Assembly: GCA_018821425.1 (NCBI GenBank)
Contig: JAHJMH010000004.1
Location: 1-10,693, forward strand
Length of the DNA stretch: 10,693 nt
Direction: 5' to 3'
Source: Nanobdellota archaeon
GTDB taxonomy: Archaea; Nanobdellota; Nanobdellia; Pacearchaeales; GW2011-AR1
Shown: one piece after another, positions 1 through 5,270 of the stretch
How positions within the stretch are numbered: position 1 is the stretch's first letter
How the letters are laid out: every line of letters starts with the position of its first letter
The notes under the pieces: model-generated
What the model was told of the DNA's origin: nothing
Seen by the model: only the letters and a program-made list of their open reading frames with translations
The model's database searches: none
Translations under genes and position numbers: made by a program

Positions 1-1
1 C

Positions 2-601
2 AAAGAGAAAGGACTCATTACTCATGTAATTAAAAGCGGAACAAAATATTTTCAGGTCTTAAACCCAAATAGAATTCTTAATTATCTTGAAGATAGAGAG
101 AAGAAACTGCATACTCAAAAAAAAGAGATCAAAGAGTTAATTCCTGTTCTCATTTCACAACAAAAATCAGAAGCTAAACAATATGCTACTGTCTATGAAA
201 CATTTAACGGAATTAAAACTCTTTATGATGAGATATTAGATGTTCTCTATAAAAGCAAAGATGATTTTATTGGTTTTACATTAGGAGAAGAGTACAAAAA
301 TAAACAAGTAAACATTTTCTTTAAGAATTATGATGCTAAGCGGAAAGACTTGAAAATAAAAACTAAACTCATCGGTTTAGAGCATCAAAGAAAATTCTTA
401 ACTAAAGAATATGGCAAAAATCCTAATGTAAAAATCAAATATCTAACTCATGCAGTTCCTACTGGCCTAATAATCTATGATGATAAAGTAGCCACTCTTC
501 TTTGGCACGACACTCCAACTGCTTTTGTCGTTCATTCAAAACAAAATGCTGATGCTTACAGAAGATTCTTTAATGATATGTGGAAAATTGCCAAGCCGTA
601 G
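2..601 (+). CDS. TrmB-like transcriptional regulator, 5' end outside the window
   Basis: The frame is open from base 2 to the TAA at 599-601 (199 residues visible), so the gene begins upstream; the ATG at 350 is internal. The visible part starts at the end of a winged helix-turn-helix (KGLI, then SGTKYFQVLNP), runs into a Lys/Glu-rich, probably coiled-coil linker (about residues 30-60: LEDREKKL...KKEIKELIP) and then an effector-type domain ending in DDKVATLLWHDTPTAFVV and YRRFFNDMWKIAK. The motif pattern 'GDKVA...W...P.A..I...AD.YR.YFE.LWKIAK' is typical of archaeal TrmB-family regulators, which bind DNA through the wHTH and often sense sugars or other small molecules. The ligand cannot be told from sequence. 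The DNA-recognition helix lies outside the window. Its 3' end faces the histone gene across a non-coding block. Confidence 0.8.
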   Translation, partial: KEKGLITHVIKSGTKYFQVLNPNRILNYLEDREKKLHTQKKEIKELIPVLISQQKSEAKQYATVYETFNGIKTLYDEILDVLYKSKDDFIGFTLGEEYKNKQVNIFFKNYDAKRKDLKIKTKLIGLEHQRKFLTKEYGKNPNVKIKYLTHAVPTGLIIYDDKVATLLWHDTPTAFVVHSKQNADAYRRFFNDMWKIAKP

Positions 602-876
602 TCAAAAAGTCCTGCCTTAAACTAATGTGTAAATAGATGTATCGCATTCGCTCTCTGGACGTATTTTTCTCAACTTCTCCTTCCCTTCGGTCAGTCGACC
701 ACGTTGCACTCTCCTCCCTTTGGTCGTCGGGGTATTTAACAGCGATTAAGAGGAAAGCTCGTTGCACTTCGCTTTCCCAAATTTTCTTCGCCAGAGGTCA
801 GTCGCAAAATTGTGGTTTGCCTCAATTTTGCTCCCTCCAGCTCGGCTCAGAAAACATCTCTTAATCCCAATGTTAA
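602..876. other. Non-coding convergent intergenic block with hairpins and repeated 9-mers
   Basis: This 275-base stretch lies between the convergent 3' ends of the TrmB-like gene and the histone gene. The frames open here give low-complexity, unfamily-like peptides, so I call no gene. It is richer in G+C than its surroundings and holds three inverted repeats: 696-701 with 721-726 (CGACCA/TGGTCG), 752-758 with 771-777 (GGAAAGC/GCTTTCC) and 804-812 with 823-831 (GCAAAATTG/CAATTTTGC). The 9-mer CGTTGCACT occurs at 702-710 and 760-768, each time inside a hairpin loop. GGTCAGTCG occurs at 689-697 and 796-804. It may be a structured RNA, a bidirectional terminator zone, or a decayed mobile or repeat element. 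Function unknown. Confidence 0.5.
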
Positions 877-1062
877 TCACAAATCCCGCGCCTGAACAGT
901 CCTTCTTCCGTTCGCCTTCGCTCGCTTTATCGCATCGTCAAGAATATCCTCAACTTTTCTTTCGAGCTCCCTTCCGACTTCGTCAGCAACAGAACTTACT
1001 GAATTTTCTTTATCAAGTTCTTTCACAACTTTTCGAATGTTTGATTTTATTATTAGAGCCAT
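877..1062 (-). CDS. Short archaeal histone with truncated third helix (face-to-face type)
   Basis: A 61-residue histone-fold protein that should bind and compact DNA as a dimer or higher oligomer. Helix 1 is IIKSNIRKVVKEL (about 4-16), the long helix 2 spans about 24-50 (VADEVGRELERKV...RAKANG) and loop 2 is RRTVQARD (53-60). The protein then stops one residue after the Asp. HMf-type histones continue with a full helix 3 (for example DIELAVRRF), which is absent here. The R-x-T-x4-D pattern (R53, T55, D60) plus a truncated helix 3 is what I know of the 'alpha3' or face-to-face histone group. I chose ATG 1062 because homologues of this type begin MALI-; an in-frame GTG at 1086 would add 8 residues and overlap the toxin stop. 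The gene follows the toxin stop by 11 nt but has a well-placed TATA box of its own at 1087-1093. Confidence 0.82.
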   Translation of the reverse strand: MALIIKSNIRKVVKELDKENSVSSVADEVGRELERKVEDILDDAIKRAKANGRRTVQARDL

Positions 1063-1073
1063 TTTATATGTAA

Positions 1074-1340
1074 TCAAGGTCTCCACTTATATACCTTATC
1101 ATGATGATCGTAATATCTAAACACTATTTTATTTTCTCTCAAGTTAAACAACAAAACGAAATGTCCGATGTGCACTCTTTTATAATCTTGCAACGGTTTT
1201 CTAAGATTCTTATAATGATTAATCTTTTCTGAGCGAATTATCTCGTCAATTTTTTTCAATATCTTGTCCAGCTGGTTTCTGTCTTTCTTAGAAAGTATGT
1301 GCAGTATCTTATCTAAGGCAAGGTGGATTTCATTATCCAT
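1074..1340 (-). CDS. RelE/ParE-superfamily toxin of a type II toxin-antitoxin pair
   Basis: An 88-residue basic protein resembling archaeal RelE-like mRNA interferases. The N-terminal half is helical (about 1-36, many Lys/Glu). The core 'HYKNLRKPLQDYKRVHIGHFVLLFNL' region (about 42-67) matches the family pattern of 'PLKG..RVHIG.HFVL.F', followed by the strand IVFRYYDHHDKVYKW. In RelE enzymes basic residues in these strands and a C-terminal aromatic or His contribute to ribosome-dependent mRNA cleavage; here K54/R55, H57 and the YDHHDKVY segment are candidates. The ATG overlaps the antitoxin stop by 8 bp (1333-1340), which indicates translational coupling and the usual antitoxin-first order. 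ParE-like gyrase poisoning cannot be excluded from sequence, but the motif resembles RelE more. Confidence 0.8.
   Translation of the reverse strand: MDNEIHLALDKILHILSKKDRNQLDKILKKIDEIIRSEKINHYKNLRKPLQDYKRVHIGHFVLLFNLRENKIVFRYYDHHDKVYKWRP
1087..1093 (-). promoter_or_regulatory. TATA box for the histone gene, inside the toxin 3' end
   Basis: The minus strand reads GGTATATAAG here. The centre is about 28 nt before the histone ATG (1062), the spacing expected for a leaderless archaeal transcript. The box overlaps the last codons of the RelE-like gene, so the histone can be expressed apart from the toxin. Inferred from sequence only. Confidence 0.55.
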
Positions 1341-1572
1341 TATACTTTGCTCTTAGTTCATTCACAGATCTGAACTCAAATCCTTTCTGGTGCTCGGTTT
1401 TGCGAATTTTCTCTACAAAATCCGGTCTAAGCTCTGGCTCATTCTCTTCTTCAGAATACTTGCTTATTATGAACTCAATTGCTTCCCCTTTGTCCTTAAG
1501 CCCGAATCTCGCTTTGACTATGTTCAGAACTCTGTTCGCATCTTCGCTGAGTTTTATTAATGCATTAACCAT
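1333..1572 (-). CDS. DUF2683-like antitoxin paired with the RelE-like toxin
   Basis: A 79-residue protein. Residues 1-40 (NALIKLSEDANRVLNIVKAR, then a helix from GEAIEFIISKY) look like a ribbon-helix-helix DNA-binding half. An acidic stretch (SEEENEPELRPDFVEKI) and a C-terminal tail (GFEFRSVNELRAKY) probably wrap the toxin. This layout is typical of DUF2683 proteins, which in archaea are commonly found directly upstream of RelE-like genes. The ATG at 1572 is supported by a TATA box about 26 nt upstream. It overlaps the toxin gene by 8 bp, so one transcript should carry both. Antitoxins of this class usually repress their own promoter; no clear operator palindrome was seen near 1575-1603. Confidence 0.78.
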   Translation of the reverse strand: MVNALIKLSEDANRVLNIVKARFGLKDKGEAIEFIISKYSEEENEPELRPDFVEKIRKTEHQKGFEFRSVNELRAKYNG

Positions 1573-1593
1573 CTTATGCCAACTAAGTCAGGC

Positions 1594-1603
1594 TTATTTA
1601 TAA
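1594..1603 (-). promoter_or_regulatory. TATA box of the antitoxin-toxin operon
   Basis: The minus strand reads TTATAAATAA, preceded by a purine-rich AAAAAGG that could act as the BRE. The centre lies about 26 nt before ATG 1572, consistent with a leaderless mRNA. The box starts only about 10 bases after the stop codon of the preceding HD gene. Confidence 0.55.
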
Positions 1604-1612
1604 CCTTTTTGG

Positions 1613-2200
1613 TTACTCCAATCCAATCTTATCTTTAACTTTTTTAATTCCTTCTATCGCAATCTCCAAAAATTCGTCAAGCGTCAGCCCGAGTTTTTCA
1701 CATTCCATTACAATATCTCTCCTTATTGCCGCCGCAAATCTCTTGTCCTTAAATTTCTTCTTTAATCCGCGGACTTCCATGTCCGAAATCCGTGAGCCGC
1801 GCATCAATGCATAAGCATGAATCAAACCCGTAACTGTTTCCGAAGCTGCAAGCGCATGTTCTTTCTTTGAACTTCTTTCTTTACTTTTCAAATCCGGAAT
1901 TTCTTCAAATCCGTAACCATGACTCACAATTATTCCAATAAACTCTTCATCAAAACCAGCCCCCTTCAAAATCTCAGGCGCTTCCTTAAGATGCGTGCCT
2001 TCTTCGTTTTTTGTCAAACCCCAATCAACATCATGCAATAACCCAAGCATCCCCCAATATTCAACATCTTCGCCGAGCTTCACAGCCAATTCGCGCATCA
2101 CTGTCTCAGATTCAAGATAATGAATTAAATCTTGCTCATGGCTATTATTTTTCTTCACCAGTTCAAGCGCCTGTTCGCGAGTTATTGGTAATGAAGACAT
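1613..2200 (-). CDS. HD-domain (HDIG-type) phosphohydrolase
   Basis: A 195-residue cytoplasmic protein of the HD superfamily, metal-dependent phosphohydrolases that usually act on nucleotides or phosphoesters. Metal-ligand candidates are visible in order: H27 (IHYLESETVMRELA), H56-D57 in 'GLLHDVDW', H70 (GTHLKEAPEIL) and H94 (IIVSHGYG). The arrangement 'VMRELA..LGED.E.WG..GLLHD.DW' matches the small HDIG-type family common in archaea and bacteria. A C-terminal helical region (about 140-195) follows the core. The specific substrate is unknown. It is the last gene of the lysS operon, starting 1 base after the GNAT gene's stop codon. I see no missing catalytic residue. Confidence 0.85.
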   Translation of the reverse strand: MSSLPITREQALELVKKNNSHEQDLIHYLESETVMRELAVKLGEDVEYWGMLGLLHDVDWGLTKNEEGTHLKEAPEILKGAGFDEEFIGIIVSHGYGFEEIPDLKSKERSSKKEHALAASETVTGLIHAYALMRGSRISDMEVRGLKKKFKDKRFAAAIRRDIVMECEKLGLTLDEFLEIAIEGIKKVKDKIGLE

Positions 2201-2201
2201 T

Positions 2202-2612
2202 TTATCTTAAAATCAGCGTCGCACTAACTTCATTTTTATTTACCTCGAATCCTAATTTTTTATAGAGCGCTAATTCTGTTTTGGCGGGATATTCATATCT
2301 TCCGACGTTAACACCTATTGCCTCAATTTTTTCTTTCTTACAATAGGCAATTAGTTTATTTACAAGTTTCTCTGCGCATTTTTTATCAAACTTTTTCCCT
2401 GTGGAGACATCATCAATTATACATTTACGAAAGTAACCATCGTTTAAATCATATGCATACAAAAATCCCAAGATATTTTTTCCTTCTTCCGCGTAAAAAA
2501 GCATAATCTTCAGTCTTGGCTTCATAAATTTTTCATCCGTAGCATTCGCCCCAAAATGTGTCTTTAAAATTTTTTCAATTCTCTCTTTTTTTGATGTAAC
2601 CTTTATTTCCAT
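2202..2612 (-). CDS. GNAT-fold acetyltransferase-like protein with degenerate CoA loop
   Basis: A 136-residue protein with the order of elements of a small GNAT: a central strand KIMLFYAEEGKNILGFLYAY (about 35-54), strand 4 'KCIIDDVST' (63-71), a helix 'KKCAEKLVNKLIAYCKKEKI' (77-96), strand 5 'EAIGVNV' (97-103) and the C-terminal 'ALYKKLGFE' (115-123), which is the most GNAT-like motif. The acetyl-CoA pyrophosphate loop, normally R/Q-x-x-G-x-G/A before the helix, reads K-F-D-K-K-C-A-E here, so the glycines are missing. It may have weak or no acyltransferase activity, or bind another ligand. It sits between the 58-residue membrane protein (1 base apart) and the HD gene (1 base apart), thus co-transcribed with lysS. 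Substrate unknown. Confidence 0.65.
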   Translation of the reverse strand: MEIKVTSKKERIEKILKTHFGANATDEKFMKPRLKIMLFYAEEGKNILGFLYAYDLNDGYFRKCIIDDVSTGKKFDKKCAEKLVNKLIAYCKKEKIEAIGVNVGRYEYPAKTELALYKKLGFEVNKNEVSATLILR

Positions 2613-2613
2613 T

Positions 2614-2790
2614 TTACTTCAGCACAAAATTAGTCAGAACAATATAGCCATCCACAACAATTCCGATTAAGCTAATTATTATCACGGCCCACGCTCTCCC
2701 TTTGAACATTTTTCTTATTGAAAGTCCAATAAAAAATAAGATTAGGAATCCAGCCAAACCGAAAATGTCAAAATATTTTGCATCTATCAT
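2614..2790 (-). CDS. Small two-helix membrane protein (58 residues) in the lysS operon
   Basis: This short gene begins with ATG at 2790-2788, overlapping the lysS stop codon as ATGA, and ends with TAA at 2616-2614, one base before the GNAT start. The product starts MIDAKYFDIF and has two hydrophobic segments: about 9-24 (IFGLAGFLILFFIGLS) and about 35-55 (AVIIISLIGIVVDGYIVLTNF). They are joined by a basic loop RKMFKGRAW (26-34), which places that loop in the cytoplasm by the positive-inside rule. I do not recognise a family. Precise fit between two real genes, start and stop overlaps and clean membrane topology argue that it is a true gene. Function unknown; context gives co-expression with lysyl-tRNA synthetase only. 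Confidence 0.75.
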   Translation of the reverse strand: MIDAKYFDIFGLAGFLILFFIGLSIRKMFKGRAWAVIIISLIGIVVDGYIVLTNFVLK

Positions 2791-4304
2791 TTTTTCTTCT
2801 CTTCCTTTAAGGAGGGGGGAGTGTACGTGCTCGTCGGCGTTCGAGACAGGTGTCCCTCAGGCTTCATGAACGGAAACAAAATAACATCTCTTATTGATTC
2901 TTGTTCGGTTAGCAGCATAACCATCCGGTCTATTCCCATTCCAAGCCCCCCCGTCGGAGGCATGCCCTGTTCAATCGCATTAATAAAATCTTCGTCGTGA
3001 GGATTCGCTTCTTCATTTCCCCCCGATAAAGCTCTTTGCTGTTCTTCCAAAAGCTTCCTTTGAATAACCGGATCATTAAGTTCTGAATAACAATTCCCCA
3101 ACTCCGCGCCCATGCAGAAAGGTTCAAATCTTTCAATCAATCTGCAAAGCTTGTCCTTTCGGTGCATCTTGCACAACGGTGTCGTTTCCAAAGGATGGTC
3201 GATAATGTGCGTCGGTTGTTCAATTTTATCCTCGCAAAAATGCTCAAAAATACTCTGGACATGCCAGCCCCACGAATCTCCATCTTTCGCAACATGATTT
3301 TTTTCCATAAAACTCAAAAGTTCTTTTTCAGACATTTTTTCAACATCAATCTCTGCCCACTTTTTTATAGCCGCAGCCATAGTCATTCTCTTCCATGGTG
3401 CTTTAAAGTCAATTGTCTTTCCCCTGTATTCAATTTTCGTCGTTCCGTTAACTTTCTTCGCGACGAACTCGTAAAGATTCTCAAAGAGATTCATCATATC
3501 ATTGTAGTCTGCGTACGCCTGATAAATTTCCATCATCGTGAACTCTGGATTGTGCCATCGGTCTATTCCCTCGTTTCTAAAGTTCCTAGCGATAGTAAAA
3601 ACTTTTTCATAACCTCCAACGATTAATCTCTTAAGATAAAGTTCTGGAGATATTGACAAAAATAAATCAACGTCAAGCGCGTTAAGATGCGTCTTGAACG
3701 GCTTCGCGCTCGCGCCACCGTAAATCGTCTGTATGTAAGGAGTCTCAACCTCATGGAAACCATCTTTTACCAAGAACTCTCTTATCGCCGAAAATATTTT
3801 TTCCCTTTTATCAAAAACTTCTTTAACGCCCGGATTCATAATCAAGTCAAGATATCTTTTTCTGTATCTTTCCTCTTTGTCTTGAAGCCCTTGCCATTTC
3901 GCGGGCAACGGCAACGTCGATTTAGAAAGCAACTCCACATCTTCAACAAGAATAGAAGTTTCTTTAGTCTTCGTCTTAAAAATTTTTCCACTTACACCAG
4001 CAAAGTCTCCCGCATCAATATATTTTTTGAAAAGGTCAAACGACTTTTTTGGCGACTCACCGTCTTGGAAAACGATTTGAATTTCTCCTGAAGAATCCCG
4101 AAGTCTTGAAAAAGAAATCTTTCCTAAATCCCTGTTATTCATTAATCTGCCCGCAGTTTTGACTTTTGCGCCCATCTTTGCTTTCAAACATTCGCCAATA
4201 GAATTCTTCTTATCAAAATTATGCGGATATGGATTAACGCCCGACTTTCTCAACTCGTCAATTTTCCTCAGTCTTTCGCCTATTATTTGCTCTTCGCGAC
4301 CCAT
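2787..4304 (-). CDS. lysS: Lysyl-tRNA synthetase, class II
   Basis: Charges tRNA-Lys with lysine using ATP. At 505 residues it has normal class II length. An N-terminal anticodon-binding OB fold covers about 46-125 (VKTAGRLMNNRDLGKISF, then SGEIQIVF). The catalytic domain shows motif 1 around 179-200 (VKDGFHEVETPYIQ), motif 2 around 240-262 (RNFRNEGIDRW then HNPEFTMMEIY) and motif 3 at 453-462 (GLGMGIDR). The region with ELGNCYSELNDP (401-412) is also characteristic of the family. The start ATG at 4304 is supported by a TATA box about 26 nt upstream. Many euryarchaea use the unrelated class I enzyme, so a class II enzyme fits DPANN or a lineage with a bacterial-type gene. The C-terminal tail (after about 482) is Thr/Ser/Pro- then Lys-rich. 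It is the first gene of a four-gene operon. Confidence 0.97.
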   Translation of the reverse strand: MGREEQIIGERLRKIDELRKSGVNPYPHNFDKKNSIGECLKAKMGAKVKTAGRLMNNRDLGKISFSRLRDSSGEIQIVFQDGESPKKSFDLFKKYIDAGDFAGVSGKIFKTKTKETSILVEDVELLSKSTLPLPAKWQGLQDKEERYRKRYLDLIMNPGVKEVFDKREKIFSAIREFLVKDGFHEVETPYIQTIYGGASAKPFKTHLNALDVDLFLSISPELYLKRLIVGGYEKVFTIARNFRNEGIDRWHNPEFTMMEIYQAYADYNDMMNLFENLYEFVAKKVNGTTKIEYRGKTIDFKAPWKRMTMAAAIKKWAEIDVEKMSEKELLSFMEKNHVAKDGDSWGWHVQSIFEHFCEDKIEQPTHIIDHPLETTPLCKMHRKDKLCRLIERFEPFCMGAELGNCYSELNDPVIQRKLLEEQQRALSGGNEEANPHDEDFINAIEQGMPPTGGLGMGIDRMVMLLTEQESIRDVILFPFMKPEGHLSRTPTSTYTPPSLKEEKKK

Positions 4305-4324
4305 TTTTTATCTAGTAAGAATCT

Positions 4325-4335
4325 GTTTAAATAAT
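4325..4335 (-). promoter_or_regulatory. TATA box of the lysS operon
   Basis: The minus strand reads ATTATTTAAAC, centred about 26 nt before the lysS ATG (4304), consistent with a leaderless transcript reading lysS, the small membrane protein, the GNAT and the HD gene. Confidence 0.5.
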
Positions 4336-4400
4336 TTGTGAGAGAAAATATCTGTTAGTTCAAACTGATAATAACTTTATTTTAGATAATTTTCTTAATA

Positions 4401-4470
4401 ACGAAGAAACTTTGCAGAGCCAGTTTCGGAGTTAACATCCATCTGCGAGGTATAGCCGAGCGTATTTTTT
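4401..4470. other. Possible structured element between acylphosphatase and lysS
   Basis: The spacer between the acylphosphatase stop and the lysS promoter carries a less AT-rich patch. A 6-bp inverted repeat, GAAACT (4406-4411) with AGTTTC (4422-4427), and a longer-range pair GCAGA (4414-4418) with TCTGC (4442-4446) overlap, so only one can form at a time. On the plus strand the patch ends in a six-T run at 4465-4470. It could be a 3' processing or termination region of the acylphosphatase transcript or a small RNA; the evidence is weak. Confidence 0.2.
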
Positions 4471-4482
4471 AAAATCACCAAC

Positions 4483-4758
4483 TCAGATATGAAGAACTTT
4501 GAAGCTTTTAAAATCTTGGAATCTTTCGGGCTTAACTGTAATTCGTTTTATTTGAGAATGCTTTGGCCCTTTTTTCACGACTTCCATCATTTTGTTAACA
4601 TCGTTCGCGTCGCCTTCGATAAACACTTCAACGCGACCGTCTTCTAAATTCCTGACGAAACCCTTGAGATTATAACGCTCAGCGTTCTCTTTCACAAAAC
4701 CGCGAAAGAAAATTCCTTGGACCGTTCCTTCAATATATAATCGAACCGATTTTTTCAT
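4483..4758 (-). CDS. acyP: Acylphosphatase
   Basis: A 91-residue enzyme that hydrolyses carboxyl-phosphate bonds such as acetyl phosphate or carbamoyl phosphate. The signature 'GTVQGIFFRGF' (11-21) contains the catalytic Arg (R19) and phosphate-binding loop; the family norm is VQGVGFR, and here the Gly before Phe is replaced by Phe. The second catalytic residue Asn is N37 in 'GFVRNLEDGRVEV' (34-46). A 'KKGPKHSQIKRI' segment (62-73) matches the usual GPxxAxV region. Length and beta-alpha-beta order fit the family. It is transcribed alone, with a TATA-like box about 40 nt before the start, implying a short leader; a GGAG at 4769-4772 could be a Shine-Dalgarno site. It is divergent from the DUF5320 gene. 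Confidence 0.93.
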   Translation of the reverse strand: MKKSVRLYIEGTVQGIFFRGFVKENAERYNLKGFVRNLEDGRVEVFIEGDANDVNKMMEVVKKGPKHSQIKRITVKPERFQDFKSFKVLHI

Positions 4759-4794
4759 TTTAAAATTTCTCCGAAATTTTCCATTTTTAGTTTT

Positions 4795-4802
4795 TTTATA
4801 TA
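4795..4802 (-). promoter_or_regulatory. TATA box of the acylphosphatase gene
   Basis: The minus strand reads TATATAAA, centred about 40 nt before ATG 4758. This is farther than for the other genes here and implies a leader of roughly 10-15 nt, just long enough to include the GGAG at 4769-4772. Confidence 0.45.
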
Positions 4803-4930
4803 TTGCTATTCAAGTTTTTCTACCATCGTAGTCTCTTTTTACAAAAAGAAACCCATTTTTCATAATATGAAGAACAAGAACGGATTTATTAAGTTTTATC
4901 TTCCCCGATGATTAACAAGCGAACGAAACA

Positions 4931-4938
4931 TTTATATA
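4931..4938 (+). promoter_or_regulatory. TATA box of the DUF5320 gene
   Basis: TTTATATA lies about 48 nt before ATG 4983, so transcription should begin near 4960 and leave a leader of about 23 nt. The leader contains a strong Shine-Dalgarno site, and the predicted start is directly beside the palindrome at 4944-4959. Confidence 0.6.
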
Positions 4939-4943
4939 ACATA

Positions 4944-4959
4944 ATGAATACATATTCAT
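4944..4959. promoter_or_regulatory. Palindromic operator, copy 1 (DUF5320 promoter)
   Basis: ATGAATA and TATTCAT form a perfect inverted repeat with 7-bp arms and a 2-nt spacer (CA). It begins 5 nt after the TATA box and reaches the expected transcription start, a position where a bound dimer would block transcription. The same arms with the same spacing recur at the DUF134 promoter. Confidence 0.65.
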
Positions 4960-4973
4960 AACTAAACCAGCAT

Positions 4974-4978
4974 GGAGG
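4974..4978 (+). promoter_or_regulatory. Shine-Dalgarno site of the DUF5320 gene
   Basis: GGAGG ends 4 nt before ATG 4983. It is the clearest ribosome binding site in the window, and it fixes this start for a gene that, unlike most here, has a leader. Confidence 0.7.
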
Positions 4979-4982
4979 AAAA

Positions 4983-5201
4983 ATGCCAGCGCAAGACAGA
5001 ACAGGACCTCAAGGATTAGGGTCTCTCACCGGTAGAGGATTCGGACCTTGCGGTTGCGGAATGCGGAGAGGATGTGGAATGGGCTTTGGAAGAGGCCTTG
5101 AATTCAGAAGGAAAACTTTAACTGAAATCGAAGAAAAGAAAATCCTTGAAGAAGAACTAAAAGAAATTGAATTGGAAAACAAGAGATGGAGAAAAGACTG
5201 A
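4983..5201 (+). CDS. DUF5320-like Gly/Cys-rich small protein with coiled-coil tail
   Basis: A 72-residue protein. The N-terminus 'MPAQDRTGPQGLGSLTGRGFGPCGCG' pattern (residues 1-26) matches the family hallmark MP..D.TGP.G.GP.TGRG.G.C. Three cysteines (CGCG, then RRGCGMG, within about 23-33) could bind a metal or an iron-sulfur species. From about residue 44 the chain is charged and probably a coiled coil (LTEIEEKKILEEELKEIELENKRW). The biochemical role of the family is not established; members are often found near DUF134 and NifX/NifB-type iron-molybdenum-cluster-binding proteins. DUF134 is the next gene here, but no NifX-like gene is visible. A GGAGG site and TATA box support this start, and a terminator follows. 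Confidence 0.78.
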   Translation: MPAQDRTGPQGLGSLTGRGFGPCGCGMRRGCGMGFGRGLEFRRKTLTEIEEKKILEEELKEIELENKRWRKD

Positions 5202-5208
5202 AAGAACT

Positions 5209-5233
5209 GAGATAATCTCTTGTTTTTCTTTTT
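5209..5233 (+). terminator. Hairpin plus T-rich terminator after the DUF5320 gene
   Basis: GAGA-taa-TCTC (5209-5219) is followed by a T-rich run TTGTTTTTCTTTTT to about 5233, starting 7 nt after the stop codon. T-runs are the main archaeal terminator signal. It would separate the DUF5320 transcript from the DUF134 promoter that follows. Confidence 0.5.
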
Positions 5234-5240
5234 CATAAAG

Positions 5241-5248
5241 TTTAAATA
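5241..5248 (+). promoter_or_regulatory. TATA box of the DUF134 gene
   Basis: TTTAAATA is centred about 24 nt before ATG 5269, which predicts a leaderless transcript beginning at the start codon. The palindrome at 5251-5270 begins only 2 nt downstream. Confidence 0.6.
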
Positions 5249-5250
5249 GA

Positions 5251-5270
5251 ATATGAATAAATATTCATAT
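5251..5270. promoter_or_regulatory. Palindromic operator, copy 2 (DUF134 promoter)
   Basis: ATATGAATA and TATTCATAT are perfect inverted arms of 9 bp around a 2-nt AA spacer; the inner 7-bp arms and spacing equal copy 1 at 4944-4959. It covers the region from the TATA box to the start codon, including the first two bases of the ATG, so a bound repressor would occlude initiation. The natural candidate ligand is the DUF134 helix-turn-helix protein itself, giving autoregulation and control of the DUF5320 gene. Confidence 0.7.

Noticed and set aside
225..245. TATGATGA resembling a C box of a C/D small RNA
   Set aside because: It lies in the coding frame of the TrmB-like gene and no matching D box or terminal stem is seen.
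570..864. Overlapping reading frames on both strands within 570-864 (65 and 75 codons)
   Set aside because: The peptides are low-complexity, have no family-like pattern and overlap a hairpin-rich block; no promoter fits.
762..1073. A 103-codon plus-strand frame across the histone gene
   Set aside because: It is antisense to a well-supported histone gene and its Phe/Leu/Ser-rich peptide is a typical shadow product.
3115..3140. A GGTTCAAATC-like T-loop sequence suggesting a tRNA
   Set aside because: It is inside lysS coding sequence and no acceptor, D or anticodon arms can be built around it.
3162..4091. Plus-strand frames of 154 and 134 codons
   Set aside because: Both lie wholly inside lysS on the opposite strand, where the class II synthetase motifs are continuous; their Phe-rich peptides are shadows.
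4755..4784. A 9-codon upstream frame (ATG 4784) whose stop overlaps the acylphosphatase ATG
   Set aside because: It lies only about 14 nt from the TATA centre, so it should be upstream of the transcription start and not be in the mRNA.
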